Assembly (NCBI RefSeq): GCF_042453785.1 | Contig: NC_091675.1 | Span: 3,174,501-3,238,500, forward strand | DNA: 64,000 nt | Origin: Malus domestica | Taxonomy: Eukaryota > Streptophyta > Magnoliopsida > Rosales > Rosaceae | Reading direction: 5' to 3' | Shown: piece after piece, positions 48,901-59,494 of the stretch | Numbering within the stretch: position 1 is the stretch's first letter | Layout: each line of letters begins with the position of its first letter | Notes under the pieces: generated by a model | Seen by the model: the letters and a program-made list of their open reading frames with translations, nothing else | Told to the model about the DNA's origin: nothing | Databases searched by the model: none | Program-made: the position numbers and the translations under genes

Positions 48901-51900
48901 GGATAATTGGAAAGTCCCTGTGTGTCAACCTCTGTGCTTCGTGGCAAGGTAGACTAGCAAACATGCCCAACCTTTACTCACATTCGAGAAAACACTTCCA
49001 ACAAGATTGCTTGCTCCAAAATCGAAGAGGCACCGCCCTCCGAATCTCGAGAGCCAGACTCCCAACGTGATTACTTTCTCAAAAATCGAAGAGACACTGC
49101 TCCCCGAATCCTCGAGAGCCAGACCCCCAGCATGATTGCTTTCTCAAAAATCGATGAGGCATCGTTCTCCGAATCAATCGAAGAGGCGCTCGCTTTCTCA
49201 AAAGCTGGGCTGCTCAGAGACCACGAGGGCCGATCTCAGAAATCGAAGAGGCACCTACTTTTCTAGCCTTGTCAGCACCTGTCACACGCACACTCAGCTT
49301 TGCAGAAATTATGGGCATTCTGTCGAAGACTTCTGGTGAAGTAGAAAGCACATGAATCTTACTGTTCAATCACCCACTTCCCACACGCAACAATAGCTCA
49401 TGGGTACCACAGATAACTTTGCCAAAGTTCTCTGCCAAAGTTGAGCACGTGAAGCTTGCAGCTCCCACTACATCGCTCTGACCAAGAAAGGTAAAAGAAT
49501 AGCAAAGAAACAGCACTAACAAAGTTTAGACACATAAATTTTGAAGGTCTAGCTACCATATTATTACCCACAAGGGTAAAGGAACAGTACCACTGCTGGA
49601 TAATTGGAAAGTCCCTGTGTGTCAACCTCTGTGCTTCGTGGCAAGGTAGACTAGCAAACATGCCCAACCTTTACTCACTTTCGAGAAAACACTCCCAACA
49701 AGATTGCTTGCTCCAAAATCGAAGAGGCACCGTCCTCCGAATCTCGAGAGCCAGACTCCCAACATGACTACTTTCTCAAAAGCGAAGAGAGGGTAAAGGA
49801 ACAGTACCATTGCTGGATAATTGGAAAGTCTCTGTGTGTCAACCTTTGTGCTTCGTGGCAAGGTAGACTAGCAAACATGCCCAACCTTTACTCACATTCG
49901 AGACAACACTCCCAACAGGATTGCTTGCTCCAAAATCGAAGAGGCACCGCCCTTCGAATCTCGAGAGCCAGACTCCCAACATGATTACTTCCTCAAAAAT
50001 CGAAGAGACACTGCTCTACGAATCTCGAGAGCCAGACCCCCAGCATGATTGCTTTCTCAAAAATCGAAAAGGCATCGTTCTCCGAATCTCGAGAGCCAGA
50101 TACCACAGACCACTTTTTCAAAGTGCTCTGACAGAGTTAAAACATGTGAAACTGGCAGCTCCCACTACCGTGCTATGACCAAGCAGGGTAAAGGAATAGC
50201 ATTACTACTTGTTGTTAGGGAGACTCCTATATATGTCGACCTCCATCCCCAACGGACAGGCAGACCTGCAAAAATGCTCAACCTTTCATCATATCTGAGA
50301 GGGCACTCCCAACGAAGCCTTTCGAAATATTCAGCTTTCTTTCCCCCCGATAATACCTCTGCAAACAAGCTATACTAGAGCAAGAATATCTCATATCATC
50401 AGGGTTAAAAGCAAGAGTATCCCATATCATGCTTTTTCCCTGTCTTTTCCTTTGGCCTTGTTTTTACCTGCAAGACAAGGAGAAAGAGAGCAATCAGTCA
50501 GCACTTGGATCAAGCTTCCAGCCAGGAACTGACTGCCTGGAACCCCTTACCTGATTACTTACCTGGCATTGCTCTCGTGTACTCATCTTCAACATCTTAT
50601 GTTTCCAGGGAAGATTCCGCATCTGCTTGAGGAACAGATAGGGCAAGTGCGAAGGATACAAGGAAGCATGTGGAGACAAGCGTAACAACACACGTGCCGA
50701 TACACCCATTACTCTGTCAAAAGCAAAAGTATCCCATATCAGCAGGGTGGAACGTACTCTAGATTTGATGGACTTGTTTTGACCCTCAAATTCTTCAGTC
50801 GGCCTTATACTCTGGAGGAAACCAGAAAACCCTCCAGCTCAGTTCAAGAATAAGCCTGTGGAAAGTTACTTCTTCAAAAGCAAAAGTATCTCATATCATC
50901 TCTTCTCATTTTTCTTCTCTTTATCCTTCATGCTGCTGCAAGATGGGGAGAAGGTGAACAATCAGTCGGAGCTCTGATTGCTTACCTTGTCTGTCACCTC
51001 TTTCAGCAGACCCCCTAGCTCGGCGACTTGGGGGACTCCTACTACATGGTTTGTATCGCGCTTGACCAAGCCTGAGACTACAAGTAAGCTTCAAGTGAAA
51101 TTGATACATTACCTTGTGCATCTCCACCAGTTAAAGATACCACCCCTGGATGGAGGAAGAGTACTTCCAGAGAAGATGCCACATCTACCTATGAGACAGA
51201 TAAGGCAAGTCAAGACGACACCACACTCCGATACTTAGAAGTTTCGTGATTACGAGATCATTCTCCCACAATATTTCCTAATGTCATTTGTACTAAATCA
51301 TTCACTTGTACTCACTAAAGGAGAGCTTGAACCTATGTACTTGTGTAAACCCTTCACAATTAATGAGAACTCTTCTATTCCGTGGACGTAGCCAATATGG
51401 GTGAACCACGTACATCTTGTGTTTGCTTTCCTATCTCTATCCATTTATATACTTATCCACACTAATGACCGGAGCAATCTAGCGAAGATCACAAAAAGCG
51501 ACCGTTTTCGCTACCTAGGATCTATCTTGCAAGAGAACGGAGAATTAGATGGAGATCTCAACCATAGAATACGAGCTGGATGGATGAAGTGTAAGAGTGC
51601 ATCCGGCGTGTTGTGTGACCGTCGTAGGCCACTGAAGCTCAAGGGAAAATTTTATAGGACGGCAATAAGGCCAGCGATGTTGTATGGCACAGAATGTTGG
51701 GCGGTGAAGCATCAACACGTACACAAAATGGGTGTAGCGGAGATGAGGATGCTTCGTGGGATGTGTGGGCACACGAGAAATGATAAGATTGGGAATGAGG
51801 ATATCCGAGGTAAAGTAGGAGTAGCCGAAATTGTAGGAAAGATGAGAGAAAATCGGCTCCGATGATTTGGACATGTGCAAAGAAGGCCGACTGACGCTCC

Positions 51901-54900
51901 GGTTCGAAGATGTGACTACGGGACAGAGGTTCAGGGCCAAAGGGGTAGAGGAAGACCTAGGAAAACTTTGGAAGAGACTCTAAGAAAAGACTTAGAGTAC
52001 TTGGATCTAACGGAGGACATGACACAAAACCGAGCGCAATGGCGTTCTAGGATTCATATAGCCGACCCCACTTAGTGGGAAAAGGCTTTGTTGTTGTTGT
52101 TGTTGTTGTTGTATTTACAGTGATGCAAGAATGTGCGCGGATGCAATTTTAAATACGGAATTGTTATGCGTTGCAACTTATTTCAGCACAATGATTTCTA
52201 TTCTGCAACGAAAGCCCAAGGGGAAGAATTGGTCATCAAGGCAAATGGTGTTAAGGGGCTTCTCACTTGTTGCATTCGCCCTAGCAGCATTTTTGGACCT
52301 GGCGATAGGTTGCTGGTTCCATCATTGATTGTTAATGCCAGGACATGGAAATCCAAGGTAAGTAAGTTGGTGGTCCCTGTTGCTTTAGTCTTGCATCTCC
52401 CTTACACCATTATTAGTTAAGTCCTTCTTTCACAATATCTGATGCTCATTGTTTCTCCTCTTTATTTCAATTGAACAGTTCATCATTGGTGATGGCAACA
52501 ACATTTATGATTTCACATATGTTGAAAATGTGGCACACGCGCATATATGTGCAGAGCGAGCTCTTGCATCAGAAGGGAAGGTTGCAGATAAAGCTGCGGG
52601 GCAGGTACCAATATATTATTAAGTTTTTTGACACCTGAGATAAATACAAGATAGGGTGGGTGGTGTTAAGTATAAATGTATAATAGATGATGAAATAGGA
52701 TTGAATTATTCAACTGCCATGATTTATTTAGTACCACAAGAAAGATTTATTGGATACTGGTTCGATACATGTTCTGAAGTTCACGGGAGATGCAAAGGTT
52801 TCTGGGGAAATAAACTTTCAAAGATGCATTGAATAATCTGACTGTAGATGTAATAATAAGATGCATCTTTTCTACTGAGTCATTCCTTCACGTTTTGTTA
52901 CCTTGAATTTGCTCTAAAACATGGGATAGTCATGCTTTTGAAACTTACTTTGCATGTCTGATTGATGTCAAGCTAAACTATACGGAGACAGATTGTGGCA
53001 TTTCTAGCTAAAGGCCTAAAATGATACTGCTTTTGCAGGCATATTTTATAACCAATATGGAACCTATCAAGTTTTGGGAGTTTGTCTCACTTATTCTGGA
53101 AGGTCTTGGCTATGAAAGGTACTCACTTTTCGTAATCCTTTCGTTTTAAGCAGACCTTAAATGTAATCACTGTACTCCTCAATGCCTAATATAGTGATTG
53201 TTCAATGTCCATTCTCTTTTGTTTTCCCTGAATGAATGTTGTTTGCAGGCCAAGAATAAAAATCCCTGCCTTTGCTGTGATGCCAATTGCACATATGGTG
53301 GAGTTGACATATAAGCTGTTAGGTCCATATGGGATGAAGGTTCCACAGTTGACGCCTTCAAGAATTAGACTCCTCTCTTGCACCCGATCTTTGAAGTGTT
53401 CGAAAGCTCAGGATCGAATCGGCTACACACCCATCGTATCACTTCAGGTTCAGTATTTTTTCATAAAAAGAGTGATAAGTCCTTTGGTTAATAACTTAAT
53501 ACAAGAGAATTGCACTTAGCACTCCAGTTGGCAGAGCGTCCAACATTTATATTTTTCTCTTTCACAGCTTCACCGCCTTGAACATTTGAACCTGTGATTA
53601 GGATGTTGTTTGTGCTATTTTGGAATACAGAATGTGTAGTTAAACTTTATCTCTTATTGGTAAGCACTTAGGAATTAAAAAGGTCTAAGCACTCTCATCA
53701 TGTCATTGTACATTTTGTGTTCAAATTCTAGATAAGGTGCTTTCTTGTGACACTGTGCTATTTACTTTCTTCAGGAGGGTCTGAAGAGGACAATTGAGGC
53801 GTACCCACATTTGAGGGCTGAACATCGACCGAAAAGAGAAGGACCATCTAAAGCGTCAATATATCTTGGAAGCGGAAGGGGTATGAATCCTCAGTTTCTA
53901 CTCATCTTACTTTGATGTTTCTTATAAGTTAACTTAAATCAGGCATAATGACATCCTTATGATTGACTCAGTATGTGCGAAATAACAGTATATGTGCACT
54001 CATGTATTGCACTTGTGGTTTTGACAGTAGCTGACACATTACTATGGAAGGATAAAAAACAGACGTTGAAGGCGTTAATTGTTTTGATTGCAATCTACTA
54101 CAACTTCATTGTACCTGAATCTACAATTATTACTATGCTTTCAAAGGTGCTCCTGGTAGCTTCAGTATTTGTGTTCACTCATGCCGGTTTACCTGAAAAG
54201 ATGTATTGCCTATGCCCTTCTTGTATTTATATTCCTTAGCTTCTTTGTTTGAAACCTGCTGTTTTCCTCAGCTCTCATTATTAAGTGAAACTGACTACTA
54301 ACAACAATTTCACTGCTCCAGATTAGGATACAAAATTGAGAAGCTTCAGTCATCACATTTCCGCTTATCAGAAGAGACGTCGCAACAAATTGCCAAGTCT
54401 CTGGCTTCATCATGGAATGCATCTGTTAAAACTTTGATATCTCTTGCCAAGGGATATGACGGGATATTGTTCCTTAAGGTATTTCTCTGCCGTTCCCATC
54501 TTCTTTTGCGCTTCCAGCTATATATTATTTTGATAGTGTATAAGTTCACGGAAGAGGTGCAGAATGCACATGCTAGCAAGTTATAGAGTTGCATCTCTCT
54601 TCCTTTGTTCTCTTCTTTTCTGATGTTTACTTAATATTTACTGTTGATGTTGTAGGTTGTTCTCACCCTATTGGTTCTTAGCTTCCTTGGAGCGTTTTCA
54701 CTTCAGAACTTATATGTTATAGGTATCTTTCCTCCATTTCACTCACTCACAGAATTCAACACATCGGGAGTTCATTTGAACTTTGAATAATATTAAGATC
54801 TGACATTCTGAAAGTCTGTCCAATTTTATAGAGAAAATCATTAAAATTCATGCACAAAATAGAAGCAACTTTGGGAGTCTGAAAAATTGGTTTGGGTAAT

Positions 54901-55348
54901 TAATGAACAAACCAATGTTTAGGACTTTTAATTTATAGTATTTAAATTTCTTCCAATTTCCTGTTTTTGGGAGAAACCGTTTGTATTGGGAGTTTTCGTT
55001 AGTTTTCCTAAAATTTTAAAGAACCCATCATTTGATATTCTTACACCCTATATTTCAGCCGTTTACGGACTTGATTGGATTGGTCACTGGGTACTCTTAT
55101 TTTCCATTGGACCGGCATTACTCATTCTTTTAGTAGTTGCATCAAAAAGTTCGATTTTGCCCCACCTTGACTCTTAGTTTTTTTGTTCTCTTATTGTTCC
55201 AGGAGTTCCCACTGCCTTTATAGTTTTCTACGCGTACGAGAAGGAGCAGCAAAAAATTGATGACATGGTCCTAGAAGCTCTCTCTCGTGGATGCAAATTG
55301 AAATCTGATGTTGTCAAAAAGTTCTGTACATCCAAGAAGATTGAGTGA
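45981..55348 (+). CDS. 3BETAHSD/D: Sterol 4-alpha-carboxylate 3-dehydrogenase/decarboxylase with reticulon-like C-terminus
   Basis: Twelve exons: 45981-46212, 46309-46398, 46575-46708, 52187-52357, 52479-52604, 53039-53118, 53249-53447, 53775-53880, 54028-54202, 54322-54478, 54656-54722, 55203-55348. They join in frame to 560 residues (Arabidopsis 3BETAHSD/D2 is similar in length). An NAD-binding Rossmann start ([13 protein letters not shown], 9-21), active site YSATK (157-161), and [22 protein letters not shown] are present. The C-terminus has hydrophobic hairpins ([27 protein letters not shown]) typical of a reticulon-homology tail. The enzyme oxidises and decarboxylates 4-carboxysterols in C-4 demethylation at the ER. 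Intron 3 is about 5.5 kb because of a transposon insertion; exon sequence is untouched. Confidence 0.94.
46747..47033 (+). mobile_element. RTE LINE fragment A (reverse transcriptase ORF C-terminus)
   Basis: Codes for the typical plant RTE tail: [20 protein letters not shown], a [20 protein letters not shown]-type basic stretch, then [12 protein letters not shown] and a stop. It is 5'-truncated at the insertion point and breaks off at about 47033, before the usual GGGAAAAGGCTTTG-TTG tail. Confidence 0.85.
47289..47963 (-). CDS. Repeat-borne ORF, coiled coil and proline-rich tail
   Basis: 224 residues from the ATG at 47963. The start is [21 protein letters not shown] leucine-heptad coiled coil lies at about 100-150 ([20 protein letters not shown] onward). 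The tail repeats a Pro/Ser unit of the [14 protein letters not shown] type about three times. I do not recognise a domain. It reads clean across its length, which is notable for DNA buried in a repeat. Confidence 0.45.
   Translation of the reverse strand: MSGPSDRRFDLNLVEEAAPPSPDNIWRPSFVSPTGPLTVGDSVMKNDMTAAVVARNLLTPKDNRLLSKRSDELAVKDSLALSVQCAGSVSNMAQRLFARTRQVESLAAEVMSLKQEIRGLKHENKQLHRLAHDYATNMKRKLDQMKETDGQVLLDHQRFVGLFQRHLLPSSSGAVPRNEAPNDQPLMPPPSRVLSSTEAPNDPPPVPSLSGALPTAETSPKQPL
48104..48345. repeat. 65-bp tandem array
   Basis: Three full 65-bp units (48129-48193, 48194-48258, 48259-48323) plus partial units at each side. Each begins GAAATCGAAGAGGCG, contains CTTTCTCAAAAGCTGGGCT and ends GGCCGATCTCA. 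One more diverged unit recurs near 49185-49250. Confidence 0.9.
48336..50140. repeat. 915-bp higher-order tandem repeat with 218-bp subunits
   Basis: The block starting GCACCTACTTTT at 48336 recurs at 49251, an offset of 915 bp. Within each block the string GTAAAGGAACAGTAC occurs twice about 218 bp apart (48661 and 48879; 49576 and 49793). Subunits carry repeated CCAAAATCGAAGAGGCACCG and CTCGAGAGCCAGACTCCC motifs. Confidence 0.88.
51496..52110 (+). mobile_element. RTE LINE fragment B with intact 3' tail
   Basis: Starts at CGACCGTTTTCGC ([20 protein letters not shown]) and runs through [20 protein letters not shown], the [11 protein letters not shown]-like basic stretch and the ADPT stop, then GGGAAAAGGCTTTG and (TTG)n. 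It overlaps all of fragment A, so it is a second copy. One in-frame TGA replaces the tryptophan codon of LRWFGHV (about 51865). Confidence 0.88.
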
Positions 55349-55719
55349 CTGAATGCTGATAGCTACCTGCCACTGCTTGCCTGAGAATCGATATAGAATT
55401 GCGGTGTTTGATACGTTTGTTGTGCCCTGTATTCATTTCTCTTCAACCCGAACGTCCCTAAAAATATAAGAAACGAAGAAAGATCTTATTTGATTTATTT
55501 TTTGTAACTACATTGTATGATTTTGTGTATTATTGCTCTAGTTTCTCGCTATTTTTGACATATCTTGTAATTTTTAAACTTTTTAACTTGACGTTACATT
55601 TAGTTTCTCGTTCATTGTTCTCTTATTGATTATATAATGTCACTCTCCGAGCTTAAATGCTTGGGTTAGTAGCGCACGAGCCCACGGAGGTTGATCTTGG
55701 CCATTATATTTGTGGAACT

Positions 55720-56401
55720 TGTTGATGCACACCATATATTGGGCCTCATAAAAAAATACTTGGGGGACCTAGCCTATCATTTTTTGTATTGAAGAGCGAA
55801 CTTTTATTCTATAAAAGGGACTCCTTCACCCTTAAACGCCACAAGTCGAGCCAACCAAAGCAACATAAGCCACAAACAGAGTAGCCTCGCAACATGTGCT
55901 ACTTCTGGTTAAGCATCATTTCACTTTGAGCATTGTCTCATATCAAGTATTAGTTCAAGACGACATCTAGTTACTTTGGCCCACACATAGACTGAATTTC
56001 AAGTCTCCAGCCAAAAGACTCTCTTGACTGAAGACTTGGGGGACTATTGTTTGTACCATACTTAAGGTCTCCGTATAAATACTCGAGGGACTCAAATGTA
56101 ATTATGTAATAATGGAAGGGGCAAATATGTAAAAAGGGGATGAGCCCTTATTCTATAAAAGGGTCTTCTCACCCTCATAAACCGAAAAGGCTCAGAAGCC
56201 TCCTCACATCCCCTAAGCTCTAAGCTCTCTGAAAGCCCTCATTCTCATATTCAGAGCTCTCTCTCCCTCAGAAATACAATATAAATGTGGACGTAGCCCA
56301 AACATTGGGGTGAACCACGATACATCTTGTGTTATTTACTTTCTTGCAGATTCACGGTCGGATTTACGTTATTCTAATACCTCCAGTTTTGTGCATCAAC
56401 A
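55720..56401 (+). repeat. 5' LTR of the gene-carrying element
   Basis: 682 bp with two promoter-like strings TTATTCTATAAAAGGG (about 55803 and 56150), a downstream GTGGACGTAGCCC block and the CATCAACA end. The shared CCATATATTGGGCCTCATAA start matches the 3' LTR. Confidence 0.75.
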
Positions 56402-56699
56402 TTTGGCGCCGTTTGTGGGAAACGACACGAAAAGCTGTGTCGGTTTCTCTCTCACTTTTTCACCTCCGCCGTGGATCTGCAAAATCTGCAAAATCCAAGA
56501 AACTAAACACCTACAGAATGGCAGAAGAGAACCCGAATATTTAGGGGAGATAAGGACCCAGATCTGCAAATCCACCGAGACAGAACCTCTCTCTCTGTCT
56601 CTGTCTCTCTCTCTCTCTCCCCCTCGTATTAGCATATTGCAGCCACAAACCAAGTACTTCCATAATCCTGGGCCGTGACTTCACAATGGAAACCAAGTA

Positions 56700-57160
56700 T
56701 CAGACCACAGAGGCTGACTCGGCTTCGCTATATGCGCCAAGTGCTGCGACTCCAGCTTCACCACCAAGCTCCAGAAGCCTTTCCTCCTCGACTCCCCTTC
56801 CATAGCGCTCTCATGGTCCGCCTTTAGCCAGCTAAGGCGGCTCCTGCCAGCAACGGAGGCCTCTCCGTCTCCACGTCCGCCAACGGCTTGAACTCCTCGT
56901 ACGACTTGAGCGCCTTCAAGTTCGACCCCATCAAGGAATCCATCGTCTCCAGGGAGATGACTAGGCACTACATGACTGACATGATCACTTACGCTGACAC
57001 CGGCATCGTCTTAGTTGGTGCTGGCTCCGCCGGGCTCTCATGCGCCTATGAGCTCAGCAAGAACCCCGACGTTCAGGTCGCCATAACAGAGCAGTCCGTC
57101 AGCCTCGGTGGCGGTGCATGGCTCAGTGGCCACCTATTATCTGCCATGGATTCGGATCCC
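56700..57160 (+). other. Captured fragment of THI1/THI4 (thiamine thiazole synthase)
   Basis: The sequence encodes the N-terminal part of the plant thiazole synthase: transit-peptide-like sequence, then [29 protein letters not shown], and the dinucleotide-binding [17 protein letters not shown], then [11 protein letters not shown]. It stops before the catalytic C-terminal part, so it is a fragment. THI1 makes the thiazole half of thiamine in plastids. It lies inside an LTR element and has no THI1 promoter. Confidence 0.88.
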
Positions 57161-57530
57161 AAACCCCATACGACTTCCAGGCGACCCGCGAGAAAATCCG
57201 GTCAATCGACCCAGAACCCAAAAGCTTTAATTATTTTCAGAAAACGAAGGAAACAATGAAGGGTAGAATGAAGAAGTATAGCCAAGTGAGTCCGAAGAGG
57301 GCGAAAGTGTGGACTGAGAAGTCACCCAGGTACCATCAGAACCGCAAAGTTCCTGTGGTTTACTATCTTTCTCGAAATCGGCAACTTGAACACCCGCATT
57401 TCATGAAGGTTCCTGTAACCTCTCCCCAAGGGCTCTACCTTAGAGATGTGATTAATAGACTTATTTGTGACTTCGATCCTCACCAGACTGCGGTCGCCGC
57501 CACCCAACTCTGGTAGGCCCAAACCGAGTC
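57161..57530 (+). other. Captured fragment of a SOSEKI (DUF966) gene
   Basis: Reads GRMKKYSQVSPKRAKVWTEK, then the SOSEKI DIX-like domain start KVPVVYYLSRNRQLEHPHFM and GLYLRDVINRL. SOSEKI proteins are plant polarity proteins that polymerise by this DIX-like domain. Only the N-terminal part is present, joined directly after the THI1 piece, so two unrelated host genes lie next to each other. Confidence 0.85.
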
Positions 57531-57539
57531 TGGCTCATC

Positions 57540-57770
57540 TCGGCGCCTCTACAAGTCTCCCGCCCTGGCAGCAATACCATCATGTAGAAGCCAGAGTCGG
57601 TCAGAATTCAGCAAAGCAGCAAGAGCTGCCGAAGCTCTTTACCTCCTCCGAGACACCTACTTCCCAGCCGACCCGGATGACATATTCTCCAGATTAAACG
57701 CTGATTCCGATCTTGCCCTCAGCCTCCTCGATTCCATACCTCTTGGGAAGATCAAAAGGGGGATGTGGGT
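57540..57770 (+). other. Third coding-like fragment, unrecognised
   Basis: A plausible protein stretch reads AARAAEALYLLRDTYFPADP, then DIFSRLNADSDLALSLLDSI. It reads like part of a helical plant protein rather than a chance frame, but I cannot name the gene. It follows directly on the SOSEKI piece. Confidence 0.4.
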
Positions 57771-58224
57771 TGTCGAATCAGTGAGGACTTTATCAAAGAG
57801 TTTTCAAGTTAGAAAAGATGCTCTACACATTGAATTTCGTCGAATGTGCTCTGCACATCGTCTTCACTTTTGGCTGGAGAATGGGCTAAACGTGGGCTGT
57901 GAGAATATTTAAGAAAAAGAAAAAGGGAGGCTCTCATCGAGAGCATATGGGGGACAATGCAAAAGAAAAAGAAAGGGAAGACCTAGGAGGAAGATAAAGT
58001 TTCCTTACTTTAAAGTGATGTAATTTACTTTTCTTATCTTTTGCAGACATCTGTATAAACCCCATCAGAGGGTAGTAATAAAAAATTAAAAACAAAAAAC
58101 GGCAAGCCCAAAATAATGGACAGGAATGTTATGTGGAGGGCGAAGGCCCATATGCCCAAAAGAGCCAAACCCTCTATTATCGCCAACCAAGTGATCAAAA
58201 GTACGCCCAGTACTTCAAATTATA

Positions 58225-58815
58225 CATGAGCATTACTCATGTCAATCATACATAAACATTCATGAGCATTATTCATATCAATCATACATAAACATTCATG
58301 AGCATCACTCATGTCAACATTCATGAGCATCACTCATGTCAATCAACATAAACATTCATGAGCATCACTCATGTCAATCAGCTTCAAAAGCTTCATTTAC
58401 AGAGCTCTAGCTTCAAAAGCTTCATTTACAAAAGCTCTAGCTTTAAAAGCTTCATTTACAGAGCTTCAGCTTCAAAAACTTCATTTACAAAAGCTCTAGC
58501 TTCAAAAGCTTCATTTACAGAGCTCTAGCTTTGAAAGCTTCATTTACAAAAGTTATAGCTTCAAAAGCTTCATTTACAGAGCTCCAGCTTCAAAAGCTTC
58601 ATTTACAAAAGCTCTAGCTCTAGCTTCAAAAGCTTCATTTACAGAGCTCTAGCTTCGAAAGCTTAATTTACAAAAGCTCTAGCTTCAAAAGTTTAATTTA
58701 CAAAGCTTCAGCTTCAAAAGCTTCATTTACAAAAGTTCTAGCTTCAAAATCTTCATTTACAGAGCTCTAGCTTCAAAGCTTCACTTGCAAAGCTTCACCT
58801 ACAAAGCTTCAGTGC
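58225..58815. repeat. Two tandem arrays inside the LTR element
   Basis: First, about 58225-58380: units of 30-36 bp built on CATGAGCATCACTCATGTCA. Second, about 58385-58815: about fourteen units of roughly 30 bp built on AGCTCTAGCTTCAAAAGCTTC plus ATTTACA, alternating AAA and GAG spacers. Both are non-coding. Confidence 0.9.
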
Positions 58816-58920
58816 AGGGTATGCAAATACTGCATCTGAACAACCGCCACTTCGGCCCATACATGGATTCAATTTGAAGTCTCCAGCCAACAGACTCTAT
58901 TGACTGAAGATTTAGGGGAC

Positions 58921-59489
58921 TACACTATATACCATATATTGGGCCTCATAAAAAAATACTTGGGGGACTTAGCTCATTATTTATGTACTGAGGAGCGAGC
59001 CCTTATTTTATAAAAGGGACTCCCTCACCTTCATTAGAGAGCATCGCCGCCAGCTGAGCAACCGTCTCGCCGCGAGCATCATTCCTAACCCATCACTTAT
59101 GTATTGAGGAGCAAGCCTTTATTCTATAAAAGGGACACCCTCACCATCATTAGAGAGCATCCCCGCCAGCTGAGCAACCGCCTCGCCGCGAGCACCAACT
59201 CTAGCCCATCATTTTTTGTATTGAAGAGCGAACCCTTATTCTATAAAGGGGACGCCCTCACCCTCACAAACCGAAAGGCTCAAAAGCCTCCTCACATCCC
59301 CTAAGCTCTAAGCTCTCTCAAAGCCCTCACTCTCATATTCAGAGCTCTTTCTCTCTCAGAAATACAATATCAGTGTGGACGTAGCCCAAATATTGGGGTG
59401 AACCATGATACATCTTGTGTTATTTACTTTCTTGCAGATTCATGGTCGGATTTACGTTGTTCCAAGACCTCTGGTTTTGTGCATCAACA
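58921..59489 (+). repeat. 3' LTR of the gene-carrying element
   Basis: Matches the 5' LTR from CCATATATTGGGCC to GTGCATCAACA. A segment of about 120 bp with the TTATTCTATAAAAGGG promoter string and a CGCCAGCTGAGCAACCG box is tandemly repeated, giving three TATA-like sites (about 58996, 59116, 59237). Confidence 0.75.
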
Positions 59490-59494
59490 TAACT

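Larger units (their letters stand above)
47034..51495. mobile_element. Repeat-rich non-autonomous block, LTR-kin, between two LINE ends
   Basis: About 4.4 kb with one conserved ORF on the minus strand (47289-47963), a 65-bp tandem array, and 915-bp higher-order repeats. Its right end (GTGGACGTAGCC, then GGTGAACCACGTACATCTTG, about 51383-51420) is the same R-U5-like sequence as in the LTRs of the element at 55720-59489. No gag or pol was seen. It looks like a derivative of a non-autonomous LTR element; a left LTR was not identified. Fossil. Confidence 0.55.
46727..52130 (+). mobile_element. Composite LINE-bounded insertion in intron 3, 20-bp target duplication
   Basis: The same 20-bp sequence (GTATTTACAGTGATGC and four more bases) sits at 46727-46746 and 52111-52130. 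Between them lies about 5.36 kb that starts inside an RTE-type LINE coding end and finishes with a LINE 3' end and a (TTG)n tail (52089-52110). A long duplication and a trinucleotide tail are hallmarks of RTE LINE insertion. Removing the insert restores an intron of about 100 bp between exons 3 and 4. Confidence 0.85.
55720..59489 (+). mobile_element. Non-autonomous LTR element carrying host-gene fragments
   Basis: LTR ends TGTTGATGCAC and GTGCATCAACA are inverted matches. The 5' LTR is followed by a primer-binding site TTTGGCGCCGTTTGTGGG (56402), of a type common in Ty3/gypsy-lineage elements. The flanks GAACT (55715-55719) and TAACT (59490-59494) match at four of five bases, fitting a worn target duplication. 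The interior has no gag or pol; it holds a THI1 fragment, a SOSEKI fragment, a third coding-like piece and two tandem arrays. The LTR 3' halves differ at roughly 7 percent of sites, so it is older than the copia element at 17.9 kb. It is not autonomous. Confidence 0.8.

Noticed and set aside
56888-57160. A possible functional thiazole synthase gene
   Set aside because: Only the N-terminal part is present, inside an LTR element and joined to SOSEKI sequence; treated as a captured fragment.
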